Shown: positions 14,201 through 27,430 of the stretch, piece after piece
Layout: each line of letters opens with the position of its first letter
Numbering within the stretch: position 1 is the stretch's first letter
NCBI GenBank assembly: GCA_949130485.1
Contig: OX422194.1
Coordinates: 4,662,699 to 4,726,698 of the forward strand
Reading direction: 5' to 3'
Source: Agelas oroides
Taxonomy: Eukaryota > Porifera > Demospongiae > Agelasida > Agelasidae
Length of the DNA stretch: 64,000 bases
Notes under the pieces: model-generated
Seen by the model: only the letters and a program-made list of their open reading frames with translations
The model's database searches: none
Told to the model about the DNA's origin: nothing
Translations under genes and position numbers: made by a program

Positions 14201-15230
14201 TATACCTCACTCTACCACACTCTACCCTGCATAGACCAGACTCTACCTCACTCTACCACACTCTACCCTGGCTCGACCCGAATCTACTTCACTCCACCAC
14301 ATTCTACCCTGGCTCGACCCGACTCTACCTCACTCTACCACACTCTACCCTGGCTGGACCAGACTCTACCTCACTCTACAACACTCTACCCTGGCTCGAC
14401 TCGACTCTATCTCACTTTACCACACGGTACTCTGTCTCGACCCGACTCTACCTCACTCTACCACACTCTACCCTGGCTAGACCCGACTCTACCTCACTCT
14501 ACAACAGTCTACCGTGGCTCGAACCGAATCTACCTCACTCTTCCACACTCTACCCTAACTCAACCCGACTGTACCTCACTCTACTACACTCTACCCTAGC
14601 TAGACCCGACTCTACCTCACTCTACCACAGTCTACCCTGGCTCGACCCGACTCTATCTAACTCTACCACACTCTACCCTGGCTCGAGACGACTCTACCTC
14701 ACTCTACCACACTCTACCACACTCTACCCTCGCTAGACCCGACTCTACCTCACTCTACGACACTCTACCCTGCTTCGACACGACTGTACCTCTGTCTACC
14801 ACACTCTACCTCGATTCTACCTCACTCTACGACACTCTACTCTTGCTCGAGCCGACTCTACCTAACTCTACCACACTCTACCCCGACTCTACTTAAATCT
14901 ACCACATTATAGCCTGTTTTGACCCGACTCTACCTCACTCTACCACATCTACCCTGGCTGGACACGACTCTACCTCACTCTACCACACTCTACTCTGGCG
15001 CGACCCGACTCTTCCTCACTCTACCACACTCTACCCTGGCTCGACCCGACTCCACCTAATTCTACCACACTCTACCCTGACTCTACCTCACTCTACCACA
15101 CTCTATCCTGGTTCGACCCGACTCTACCTCACTCTACCACACTCTACCCCGACTCGAATCGATTCTACCTCACTCTACCATGCTCTATCCCAGCTCTACC
15201 CGACTCTACCTCACTCTACCACACTCTACC
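11261..15230 (+). repeat. Satellite A, nested 575-bp and about 2-kb / 2.6-kb duplications
   Basis: About 12,121-12,660 recurs at 12,696-13,235 (offset 575 bp = 11 x 41 + 4 x 31). About 11,260-12,660 recurs at about 13,805-15,230. That offset is 2,545 bp at 11,361 and becomes 2,586 bp once one extra 41-bp monomer appears in the right copy near 14,150. Relative to the 12.7-kb copy the offset is 2,011 bp, then 2,010 bp after a one-base deletion in CCACATCTACC near 14,945. Markers include TGGCGCGACCC, CTTAAATCTACC and GAATCGATTC. Several long plus-strand frames (13,170-14,234 and others) are repeat artefacts. Confidence 0.87.
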
Positions 15231-16590
15231 CCGACTCTACCTCAGTCTACCACGCTCTACCCTGGATCGACCCGACTCTACATCACTCTACCACATGCTA
15301 CCCCGACTCTACCTTACTCTACCACACTCTACCCTGCCTCAAACCGACTCTACCTCACTCTACCACACTCTACTCCGACTCGACCCGACTCTACCTCACT
15401 CTACCACGCTCTACCCCAGCTCGAACCGACTCTACCTCACTCTACCCCGCTCTACCCCGACTCTACCTCACTCTATCACACTCTACCCTGGCTCGACCCG
15501 ACTCTACCTCACTCTATCACGCTCTTCCCAGATTCTACCTTACTCTACCGCACTCTACACTGGCTCGACCCGACTCTACCTCACTCCACCACACTCTACC
15601 CTACATCGATCCGACTCTACCTCACTCTACCACAATCTACTCTTGCTCGACCCGACTCTACCTCACTCTACCACACTCTACCCAGGCTCGACCAGACTCT
15701 ACCTCACTCTACCACTCTCTACCCCGACTCTAACTCACTCTACCACACTCTACCCTGGCTCGACCCGACTCTACCTCACCCTACCACACTCTACCCTGGC
15801 TCGACCAGAATCTACCTCACTCTACCACACTCTACCCTGCCTCGACCCAATCCTACCTCACTCTACTACACTCTACCCTGGCTAGACCCGACTCTACCTC
15901 ACTCTACCACACTCTACCCTGGCGCAACCCGATTCTATCTCACTCTACCACACTCTACCCTGGCTCGACCAGAATCTACCTCACTCTACCACACTCTACC
16001 CTGCCTCGACCCAATTCTACCTCACTCTACTACACTCTACCCTGGCTAGACACGACTATACCTCACTCTACCACAGTCTACCCTGGCTAGATCCTACTCT
16101 ATGTAATTCCACCACACTCTACCCTGGCTCGACCCGACTGTACCTCGGTCTACCACACTCTACCCCGACTCTACCTCACTCTACCACACTCAACCTTGGC
16201 TCGTCACGACTCTACCTCACTTTACAACACTCTACCCTGGCTCGACCCAACTCTACCTCACTTTACCACACTCTATCCTGGCTCGACCCCACTCTACGTC
16301 ACTTTACCACACTCTACTCTGGCTCGACCCGACTCTACCTCACTCTACCACACTCTACCCTGGCTCGACTCGACTCTACCTCACTCTACCACATTCTACC
16401 CTGACTCTACCTCACTCTACCACACTCTAACATGGCTCGACCCGACCCTACCTCACTCTACCACACTCTACCCCGACTCTACCTCACTCTACCACCCTCT
16501 ACCCCGACTCTACCTCACTCTACCACACTCTACCCTGGCTCGACCCGACTCTACCTCAATTTACCACACTCTACCCTGGCTCGACCCGAC
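15231..16590 (+). repeat. Satellite A, ordinary and locally duplicated monomers
   Basis: An ACCACATGCTACCCC variant at 15,290 links this stretch to 13,320 and to 30,970. Two similar runs ending in CTGCCTCGACCCAAT lie near 15,838 and 16,002. The CTACGTCACTTTACC marker appears near 16,300. Nothing other than satellite monomers is present. Confidence 0.82.
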
Positions 16591-16599
16591 TCTACCTCA

Positions 16600-19500
16600 C
16601 TCTACCACACTCTACCCTGGCTTGACCCGACTCTAACTTCCTCTACCACACTCTACCCTGGTTCGACCAGACTCTACGTCACTCTACCACACTCTACCCT
16701 GACTCGACCCAATTCTACCTCACTCTACCACACTCTACCACGACTCTGCCTAAATCTACCACACTCTACCCTGTTTCGACCCGACTCTACCTCACTCTAC
16801 CACACTCTACCCTGGCTCGACCCGACTCTACCTCACTCTATCGCACTCTACCCTGGCTCGACCCGACTCTACCTCACTCTACCACGCTCAACCCTCGCTC
16901 GACCCGACTCTACCTCACTCCTCCACATTCTACCCTGGCTCTACCCGACTCTACCTCACTCCATAACACTAACCTGGCTTGACCCGCCTCTACCTCACTC
17001 TACCACACTCTAGCCTGCCTCGACCAGAATATACCTCCCTCTACCACACTCTATGCTGGCTCGACCCGACTCTACCTCACTCTACCACACTCTACCATGG
17101 CTCAACAGGACTCGACCTCACTATACCACGCTCTACCCCCACTCGACCCGACTCTACCTCACTCTACCACGCTCTACCCCAGCTCTACCCGACTCTACCT
17201 ATCTCTACCACTCTCTACCCTGGCTCGACCCGACTCTACCTCATTCTACCACATTCTTCCCTGGCTCGACCCAACTCTACCTCACTCCACCTCACTCTAC
17301 CCCGACTCTACCTCACTCTACAACACTCTACCACACTCTACCCTGGCTAGACCAGATTATACCTCACTCTTCCACACTCTACCCTGGCTTGACCCAACTC
17401 TACCTCACTCTACCACACTCTACCCTGGCTCGACCCGACTTTACCTCACTCTATCACACTCTACCCCGACTCTACATCACTCTACCACACTGTACCCTGG
17501 CTCAACCCGACTGTACAGCACTCTACCACACTCTACTCTTGCTCGACCGGACTCTACCTCAGTCTACCACAGTCTACCCAGGCTCGACCCGAATCTACCT
17601 CACTCTTCCACACTCTACCCTAAATCGACTGGACTGTACCTCACTCTACTACCCTCTACCCTAGCTAGACCCGACTCTAACTCACTCTACCACAGTCTAC
17701 CCTGGCTCGACCCGACTCTATCTAACTCTACCACACTCTACCCTCGCTCGACACGACTCTACCTCACTCTACAACACTCTACCCTGGCTAGACCCGACTC
17801 TACCTCACTCTACCACACTATACCCCGACTCTACCTCATTCTACCACTCTCTACCCCGACTCTACCTCACTCTACCACACTCAACCCTGGCTCGTCCCGA
17901 ATCTACCTCACTTTACAACACTCTACCCTGGCTCGACCCAATTCTACCTCACTGTACCACACTCTACAACGACTCTGCCTAAATCTACCACACCCTACCG
18001 TGTTTCGACCCGACTCTACCTCACTCTACCACACTCTACCATGGCTCGACCCCACTCTACGTCACTTTACCACACTCTACTCTGGCTCGACCCGACTCTA
18101 CCTCACTCTACCACACTCTACCCTGGCTCGACTCGACTCTACCTCACTCTACCACACTGTACCCCGACTCTACCTCACTCTACCACACTCTATCCTAGCT
18201 CGACCCGACTCTACCTCAGTCTACCACATTCTACCCCGACTCTACCTCATTGTACCACTCTCTACCCCGACTCTACCTCACTCTACCACACTCAACCCTG
18301 GGTCGTCCCGACTCTACCTTACTTTACAACACCCAACCCCGCTTTACCCCGACTCTACCTCACTCTACCATACTCTACCCTGGCTCGACCCGACTCTACC
18401 TCACTCTACGACACTGTACCCTGGCTCGACCCCACTCTACCTCACTCTACCACACTCTACCCTGGCTCCACCCGACTCTACCTCACTCTACCACACTCTA
18501 TCCTGTCTCGACCTCACTCTATCTCACTCTACCACACTCTACCCTGGCTCGACCCGACACTACCTCACTCTACCACACTCTACCCTGGCTCGACCCGACT
18601 CCACCTCACTCTACCACTCTCTGCCCCGACTCTACCTCACTCTACCACACTCTACCCTCGCTCGACCCGACTCTACCTCACTCCTCCACATTCTACCCTG
18701 GATCTACCCGACTCTACCTCACTCCATAACACTCTACCCTGACTCGACCCGACTCTACCTCACTCTACTACACTCTACCCTGGCTCGACCAGAATATACC
18801 TCCCTCTACCACACTCTATCCTGGCTCGACCCGACTCTACCTCACTCTACCACACTCTACCCCGACTCTACCTCACTCTACCACACTCTACCCTGGCTCG
18901 ACCCGACTCTACCTCACTCTACCACATTGTACTCTGCCTCGACCCGACTCTACCTTACTCTACCACTCTCTACCCCGACTCTACCTCACACTACCACACT
19001 CTACCCTTGCTCGACCCGACTCTACCTCACTCTACCACCCTCTACCCTGGCTAGACCCGACTCTACCTCACTATACCACACTCTACCCTTCCTCGACCCG
19101 ACTCTACCGCTCTCTACCACACACTACCCTTGCTCGACCCGACTCTACCTCACTCTACCACACTCTACCTTGGTTCGACCCAACTCTACCTCACTCTACC
19201 ACAAACTACCCCGACTCTACCTCAACCTATTACAGTCTACGCTGGCTCGACTTGTCTCTACCTCACTCTACCACACTCTATCCTGTCTCGACCTCACTCT
19301 ACCTCACTCTACCACACTTTACCTTGGCTCGACCCGACTCTACCTCACTCTATCACACTCTACCCTGGCTCGACCCGACTCTACCTCACTCTACGACACT
19401 CAACCCTCGCTCGACCCGACTCGACCTCACTCCTCCACATTTTACCCTGGCTCTACCCGACTCTACCTCACTCCATAACACTCTACCCTGGCTCGACCCG

Positions 19501-20080
19501 ACTCTACCTCACTCTACCACACTCTAGCCTGCCTCGACCAGAATATACCTCCCTCTACCACACTCTATGCTGGCTCGACCCGACTCTACCTCACTCTACC
19601 GCACTCTACCCCGATTCTACCTCACTCTACCACACTCTACCCTGGATCAACCCGACTCTACCTCACTATTCGGTATAGTCTATACCACACTCTACCCCCA
19701 CTCGACCCGACTCTACCTCACTCTACCACGCTCTACCCCAGCTCTACCCGACTCTACCTATCTCTACCACTCTCTACCCTGGCTCGACCCGACTCTACCT
19801 CATTCTACCACATTCTTCCCTGGCTGGACCCAACTCTACCTCACTCCACCTCACTCTAACCCGACTCTACCTCACTCTACAACACTCTACCACACTCTAC
19901 CCTGGCTAGACCAGATTATACCTCACTCTTCCACACTCTACCCTGGCTCGACCCAACTCTACCTCCCTCTACCACACTCTACGCTGGGTCGACTTGACTG
20001 TACCTCACTCTACCACAATCTATCCTGGCTCGACCTGACTCCACCTCACTCTACCCCGCTTTACCCCGACTCTACCTCAC
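16600..20080 (+). repeat. 3,480-bp higher-order unit, copy 1
   Basis: This segment recurs immediately downstream with an offset of exactly 3,480 bp. I noted five substitutions: G/A at 16,852, C/A at 17,909, A/C at 18,702, C/T at 19,312 and C/T at 19,609. The offset fits 69 monomers of 41 bp plus 21 of 31 bp. It holds the longest open frame of satellite A (17,097-19,478, 793 codons). That frame is periodic every 41 residues, starts at a CCATGG point variant, and is not considered a gene. It also carries the palindromic insertion at 19,669-19,682. Confidence 0.93.
19669..19686. repeat. Short perfect inverted repeat from a 14-bp insertion (copy 1)
   Basis: The normal context is CCTCACTATACCAC, as near 17,117. 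Here 14 extra bases split it after CCTCACTA, producing the perfect inverted repeat GGTATAGTCTATACC at 19,672-19,686 (7-bp arms, 1-nt loop). GGTATAG is the reverse complement of the adjacent CTATACC, and it is the only opposite-orientation satellite fragment I noticed. Confidence 0.85.
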
Positions 20081-23000
20081 TCTACCATACTCTACCCTGG
20101 CTTGACCCGACTCTAACTTCCTCTACCACACTCTACCCTGGTTCGACCAGACTCTACGTCACTCTACCACACTCTACCCTGACTCGACCCAATTCTACCT
20201 CACTCTACCACACTCTACCACGACTCTGCCTAAATCTACCACACTCTACCCTGTTTCGACCCGACTCTACCTCACTCTACCACACTCTACCCTGGCTCGA
20301 CCCGACTCTACCTCACTCTATCACACTCTACCCTGGCTCGACCCGACTCTACCTCACTCTACCACGCTCAACCCTCGCTCGACCCGACTCTACCTCACTC
20401 CTCCACATTCTACCCTGGCTCTACCCGACTCTACCTCACTCCATAACACTAACCTGGCTTGACCCGCCTCTACCTCACTCTACCACACTCTAGCCTGCCT
20501 CGACCAGAATATACCTCCCTCTACCACACTCTATGCTGGCTCGACCCGACTCTACCTCACTCTACCACACTCTACCATGGCTCAACAGGACTCGACCTCA
20601 CTATACCACGCTCTACCCCCACTCGACCCGACTCTACCTCACTCTACCACGCTCTACCCCAGCTCTACCCGACTCTACCTATCTCTACCACTCTCTACCC
20701 TGGCTCGACCCGACTCTACCTCATTCTACCACATTCTTCCCTGGCTCGACCCAACTCTACCTCACTCCACCTCACTCTACCCCGACTCTACCTCACTCTA
20801 CAACACTCTACCACACTCTACCCTGGCTAGACCAGATTATACCTCACTCTTCCACACTCTACCCTGGCTTGACCCAACTCTACCTCACTCTACCACACTC
20901 TACCCTGGCTCGACCCGACTTTACCTCACTCTATCACACTCTACCCCGACTCTACATCACTCTACCACACTGTACCCTGGCTCAACCCGACTGTACAGCA
21001 CTCTACCACACTCTACTCTTGCTCGACCGGACTCTACCTCAGTCTACCACAGTCTACCCAGGCTCGACCCGAATCTACCTCACTCTTCCACACTCTACCC
21101 TAAATCGACTGGACTGTACCTCACTCTACTACCCTCTACCCTAGCTAGACCCGACTCTAACTCACTCTACCACAGTCTACCCTGGCTCGACCCGACTCTA
21201 TCTAACTCTACCACACTCTACCCTCGCTCGACACGACTCTACCTCACTCTACAACACTCTACCCTGGCTAGACCCGACTCTACCTCACTCTACCACACTA
21301 TACCCCGACTCTACCTCATTCTACCACTCTCTACCCCGACTCTACCTCACTCTACCACACTCAACCCTGGCTCGTCCCGAATCTACCTAACTTTACAACA
21401 CTCTACCCTGGCTCGACCCAATTCTACCTCACTGTACCACACTCTACAACGACTCTGCCTAAATCTACCACACCCTACCGTGTTTCGACCCGACTCTACC
21501 TCACTCTACCACACTCTACCATGGCTCGACCCCACTCTACGTCACTTTACCACACTCTACTCTGGCTCGACCCGACTCTACCTCACTCTACCACACTCTA
21601 CCCTGGCTCGACTCGACTCTACCTCACTCTACCACACTGTACCCCGACTCTACCTCACTCTACCACACTCTATCCTAGCTCGACCCGACTCTACCTCAGT
21701 CTACCACATTCTACCCCGACTCTACCTCATTGTACCACTCTCTACCCCGACTCTACCTCACTCTACCACACTCAACCCTGGGTCGTCCCGACTCTACCTT
21801 ACTTTACAACACCCAACCCCGCTTTACCCCGACTCTACCTCACTCTACCATACTCTACCCTGGCTCGACCCGACTCTACCTCACTCTACGACACTGTACC
21901 CTGGCTCGACCCCACTCTACCTCACTCTACCACACTCTACCCTGGCTCCACCCGACTCTACCTCACTCTACCACACTCTATCCTGTCTCGACCTCACTCT
22001 ATCTCACTCTACCACACTCTACCCTGGCTCGACCCGACACTACCTCACTCTACCACACTCTACCCTGGCTCGACCCGACTCCACCTCACTCTACCACTCT
22101 CTGCCCCGACTCTACCTCACTCTACCACACTCTACCCTCGCTCGACCCGACTCTACCTCACTCCTCCACATTCTACCCTGGCTCTACCCGACTCTACCTC
22201 ACTCCATAACACTCTACCCTGACTCGACCCGACTCTACCTCACTCTACTACACTCTACCCTGGCTCGACCAGAATATACCTCCCTCTACCACACTCTATC
22301 CTGGCTCGACCCGACTCTACCTCACTCTACCACACTCTACCCCGACTCTACCTCACTCTACCACACTCTACCCTGGCTCGACCCGACTCTACCTCACTCT
22401 ACCACATTGTACTCTGCCTCGACCCGACTCTACCTTACTCTACCACTCTCTACCCCGACTCTACCTCACACTACCACACTCTACCCTTGCTCGACCCGAC
22501 TCTACCTCACTCTACCACCCTCTACCCTGGCTAGACCCGACTCTACCTCACTATACCACACTCTACCCTTCCTCGACCCGACTCTACCGCTCTCTACCAC
22601 ACACTACCCTTGCTCGACCCGACTCTACCTCACTCTACCACACTCTACCTTGGTTCGACCCAACTCTACCTCACTCTACCACAAACTACCCCGACTCTAC
22701 CTCAACCTATTACAGTCTACGCTGGCTCGACTTGTCTCTACCTCACTCTACCACACTCTATCCTGTCTCGACCTCACTCTACCTCACTCTATCACACTTT
22801 ACCTTGGCTCGACCCGACTCTACCTCACTCTATCACACTCTACCCTGGCTCGACCCGACTCTACCTCACTCTACGACACTCAACCCTCGCTCGACCCGAC
22901 TCGACCTCACTCCTCCACATTTTACCCTGGCTCTACCCGACTCTACCTCACTCCATAACACTCTACCCTGGCTCGACCCGACTCTACCTCACTCTACCAC

Positions 23001-23580
23001 ACTCTAGCCTGCCTCGACCAGAATATACCTCCCTCTACCACACTCTATGCTGGCTCGACCCGACTCTACCTCACTCTACCGCACTCTATCCCGATTCTAC
23101 CTCACTCTACCACACTCTACCCTGGATCAACCCGACTCTACCTCACTATTCGGTATAGTCTATACCACACTCTACCCCCACTCGACCCGACTCTACCTCA
23201 CTCTACCACGCTCTACCCCAGCTCTACCCGACTCTACCTATCTCTACCACTCTCTACCCTGGCTCGACCCGACTCTACCTCATTCTACCACATTCTTCCC
23301 TGGCTGGACCCAACTCTACCTCACTCCACCTCACTCTAACCCGACTCTACCTCACTCTACAACACTCTACCACACTCTACCCTGGCTAGACCAGATTATA
23401 CCTCACTCTTCCACACTCTACCCTGGCTCGACCCAACTCTACCTCCCTCTACCACACTCTACGCTGGGTCGACTTGACTGTACCTCACTCTACCACAATC
23501 TATCCTGGCTCGACCTGACTCCACCTCACTCTACCCCGCTTTACCCCGACTCTACCTCACTCTACCATACTCTACCCTGG
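20081..23580 (+). repeat. 3,480-bp higher-order unit, copy 2
   Basis: Second tandem copy of 16,600-20,080. Identity ends at about 23,580, where copy 1 continues CTTGACCCGACTCTAACTTCC and copy 2 continues with a consensus monomer, so almost exactly two copies exist. The 793-codon periodic frame is reproduced at 20,577-22,958. The palindrome is reproduced at 23,152-23,166. The near absence of substitutions shows a recent duplication or an assembly duplication. Confidence 0.93.
23149..23166. repeat. Short perfect inverted repeat from a 14-bp insertion (copy 2)
   Basis: Identical to the element at 19,669-19,686 and displaced by 3,480 bp. The inverted repeat occupies 23,152-23,166. Its presence in both copies shows that the insertion preceded the 3,480-bp duplication. 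Confidence 0.85.
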
Positions 23581-24660
23581 CTCGACCCGACTCTACCTCA
23601 CTCTACCACTCTATACCCCGACTCTACCTCACTCTACCACACTCTACCCTGGCTCTATCCGACTCTACCTCACTCTACCACACTGTACCCTCGCTCGACC
23701 CCACTCTACCTCACTCTACCACACTCTACCCTGGCTCGACCCGACTCTACCTCACTCTACCACATTCTACCCTAGCTCGCCCCGACTCTACCTCACTCTA
23801 CCACACACTACCCAGACTCTACCTCACTCTACCTCACTCTACCACTTTCTACCCAGGCTTGATCCGAGTCTACCTCACTCTACCACCCTCTACCCTGGCT
23901 CGACCAGACTGTGTCTCACTCTACCACACTCTATCCTGGCTCGACCCGACTCTACCTCACTGTACCACACTCTACCCTGGCTAGACCCGACTCTACCTCA
24001 CTCTACCACATTCTACCCTGCCTCGCCCCGACTTTACCTCACTCTACCACACACTATCCCGACTCTACCTTACTCTACCTTACTCTACCACTCTCTACCC
24101 CGACTCTACCTCACACTACCACACTCTACCCTTGCTCGACCCGACTGTACCTCACTCTACCACACTCTACCCTGGCTAGACGCGACTCTACCTCACTGTA
24201 CCACACTCTACCCTTCCTCAACCCGACTCTACCGCACTCTACCACACTCTACCCTTGCTCGACCCGACTCTACCTCACTCTACCACACTCTACCTTGGTT
24301 CGACCCAACTCTACCTCACTCTACCACAATCTACCCTGACTCTACCTCACCCTATTACAATCTACGCTGGCTCGACTTGTCTCTACCTCACTCTACCACA
24401 CTCTATCCTGTCTCGACCTCACTCTACCTCACTCTACCACACTTTACCCTGGCTCGACCCGATTCTACCTCACTCTACCACACTCTACCCTGGCTCGACC
24501 CAACTCTACCTCCCTCTACCACTCTCTGCCCCGACTCTACCTCACTCTACCTTACTCTACCGTCGCTCGACCCGACTCTACCTCACTCCTCCACATTCTA
24601 CCCTGGCTCTACCCGACTCTACCTCACTCCATAACACTCTACCCTGACTCGACCCGACTC
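23581..24660 (+). repeat. Satellite A block related to 5.6-5.9 kb and to 18.9-19.5 kb
   Basis: About 23,779-24,144 matches 5,575-5,940. About 24,200-24,650 matches the end of the 3,480-bp unit: the TACGCTGGCTCGACTTGTC variant near 24,363 also occurs near 19,239 and 22,719, and a TACGCTTGCTCGACTTGTC form occurs near 27,041. The segment is a composite of two sources. Confidence 0.82.
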
Positions 24661-25686
24661 TACCTCACTCTACTACACTCTACCCTGGCTCGACCAGAAT
24701 ATACCTCCCTCTACCACACTCTATCCTGGCTCGACCCGACTCTACCTCACTCTACCACACTCTACCCCGACTCTACCTCACTCTACCACACTCTACCCTG
24801 GCTCGTCCTGACTCTACCTCACTCTACCACCCTCTACCCTGGCTAGACCTGACTGTACCTCACTGTACCACACTCTACCCTGGCTCGACCTGACTCTACC
24901 TCATTCTACCACATTCTTCCCTGGCTCGACCCAACTCTACCTCACTCCACCTCACTCTACCCCGACTCTACCTCACTCTACAACACTCTACCACACCCTA
25001 CCCTGGCTCGACCAGACTATACATCACTCTTCCACACTCTACCCTGGCTCGACCCAACTCTACCTCACTCTACCACACTCTACCCTGGCTCGACCCGACT
25101 CTACCTCACTCTATCACACTCTACGCCGACTCTACATCACTCTACCACACTGTACTCTGGCTCAACCCGACTGTACCGCACTCTACCACAGTCTACCCTG
25201 GCTCGACCCGAAGCTACCTCACTCTTCCACACTCTACCCTAACTCGACCCGACTCTACCTCACTCTACTACACTCTACCCTAGCTAGACCCGACTCTACC
25301 TCACTCTACCACAGTCTACCGTGGCTCGACCCGACTCTATCTAACTCTACCACAATCTACCCTGGCTCGACACGACTCTACCTCACTCTACCACACTCTA
25401 CCCTGGCTAGACCCAACTCTACCTCACTCTACCACACTCTTCCCTGGCTCGACACGACTGTACCTCTGTCTACCACACTCTACCCCGATTCTGCCTCATT
25501 CTACCACACTCTACCCTGCCTCGACCCGACTCTACCTCACTCTACCACACTCTACCCAGACTCTACCTCAGTCTACCTCACTCTACCACACTCTACCCTG
25601 GCTTGACCCGACTCTACCTCACTCTACCACACTCCACCCCGACTCTACCTCACTCTACCACACTCTACCCTGGCTCGACCCGACTC
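24661..25686 (+). repeat. 1,026-bp higher-order unit, copy 1
   Basis: Recurs directly downstream at an offset of 1,026 bp (22 x 41 + 4 x 31). Rare shared variants include GACCAGAATATACC, CTCCACCTCACTC, GACCCGAAGCTACC and CTACGCCGAC. The two copies are very similar, with only a few substitutions noted (for example TACCCAGAC near 25,554 against TACCCCGAC near 26,580). Confidence 0.9.
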
Positions 25687-26712
25687 TACCTCACTCTACT
25701 ACACTCTACCCTGGCTCGACCAGAATATACCTCCCTCTACCACACTCTATCCTGGCTCGACCCGACTCTACCTCACTCTACCACACTCTACCCCGACTCT
25801 ACCTCACCCTACCACACTCTACCCTGGCTCGTCCTGACTCTACCTCACTCTACCACCCTCTACCCTGGCTAGACCCGACTGTACCTCACTGTACCACACT
25901 CTACCCTGGCTCGACCTGACTCTACCTCATTCTACCACATTCTTCCCTGGCTCGACCCAACTCTACCTCACTCCACCTCACTCTACCCCGACTCTACCTC
26001 ACTCTACAACACTCTACCACACCCTACCCTGGCTCGACCAGACTATACATCACTCTTCCACACTCTACCCTGGCTCGACCCAACTCTACCTCACTCTACC
26101 ACACTCTACCCTGGCTCGACCCGACTCTACCTCACTCTATCACACTCTACGCCGACTCTACATCACTCTACCACACTGTACTCTGGCTCAACCCGACTGT
26201 ACCGCACTCTACCACAGTCTACCCTGGCTCGACCCGAAGCTACCTCACTCTTCCACACTCTACCCTAACTCGACCCGACTCTACCTCACTCTACTACACT
26301 CTACCCTAGCTAGACCCGACTCTACCTCACTCTACCACAGTCTACCGTGGCTCGACCCGACTCTATCTAACTCTACCACAATCTACCCTGGCTCGACACG
26401 ACTCTACCTCACTCTACCACACTCTACCCTGGCTAGACCCAACTCTACCTCACTCTACCACACTCTTCCCTGGCTCGACACGACTGTACCTCTGTCTACC
26501 ACACTCTACCCCGATTCTGCCTCATTCTACCACACTCTACCCTGCCTCGACCCGACTCTACCTCACTCTACCACACTCTACCCCGACTCTACCTCAGTCT
26601 ACCTCACTCTACCACACTCTACCCTGGCTTGACCCGACTCTACCTCACTCTACCACACTCCACCCCGACTCTACCTCACTCTACCACACTCTACCCTGGC
26701 TCGACCCGACTC
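25687..26712 (+). repeat. 1,026-bp higher-order unit, copy 2
   Basis: Second tandem copy of 24,661-25,686. The match ends at about 26,720, where the sequence changes to a block related to 18.9-19.3 kb and 22.4-22.8 kb. Periodic frames beginning with the same variant at 25,603 and 26,629 reflect this duplication. Confidence 0.9.
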
Positions 26713-27430
26713 TACCTCACTCTACCACACTGTACTCTGACTCGACCCGACTCTACCTTACTCTATCACTCTCTACCCCGACTCTACCTCACACTACCAC
26801 ACTCTACCCTTGCTCGACCAGACTCTACCTCAATCTACCACCCTCTATCCTGGCTAGACCCGACTCTACCTCACTGTACCACACTCTACCCTTCCTCGAC
26901 CCGACTCTACCTTACTCTACCACACTCTACCCTTGCTCGACCCGACCCTACCTCACTCTACCACACTCTACCTTGGTTCGACCCAACTCTACTTCACTCT
27001 ACCACAAACTACCCCGACTCTACCTCACCCTATTACAATCTACGCTTGCTCGACTTGTCTCTACCTCACTCTACCACACTCTATCCTTTCTCGACCTCAC
27101 TCTACCTCACTCTACCACACTCTACCCTGGCTCGACCCGACTCTACCTCACTCTATCACACTCTACCCTGGCTCGACCCGACTCTACCTCACTCTACCAC
27201 TCTCTGCCCCGACTCTACCTTACTCTACCACACTCAACCCTCGCTCTACCCGACTCTACCTCACTCCTCCACATTCTACCCTGGCTCTACCCGACTCTAC
27301 CTCACTCCATAACACTCTACCCTGGCTCGACCCGACTCTACCTCACTCTACCACACTCTAGCCTGCCTCGACCAGAATATACCTCCCTCTACCACACTCT
27401 ATCCTGGCTCGACCCGACTCTACCTCACTC
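26713..27430 (+). repeat. Satellite A, further copy of the 18.9-19.5 kb block
   Basis: Variants CTACCATTCC-type, ACAAACTACCCCGAC (near 27,005), TACGCTTGCTCGACTTGTC and CTCCATAACACTC are shared in order with 18,900-19,500, 22,400-23,000 and 24,100-24,650. This makes at least four copies of one roughly 0.5-0.9 kb segment in this domain. Confidence 0.82.

Noticed and set aside
17097-22958. 793-codon plus-strand open frames (17,097-19,478 and 20,577-22,958) as genes
   Set aside because: They consist wholly of 41-bp satellite monomers with a 41-residue period, all three plus frames are similarly open, starts and stops are chance point variants, and no codon bias, promoter or intron structure is visible.
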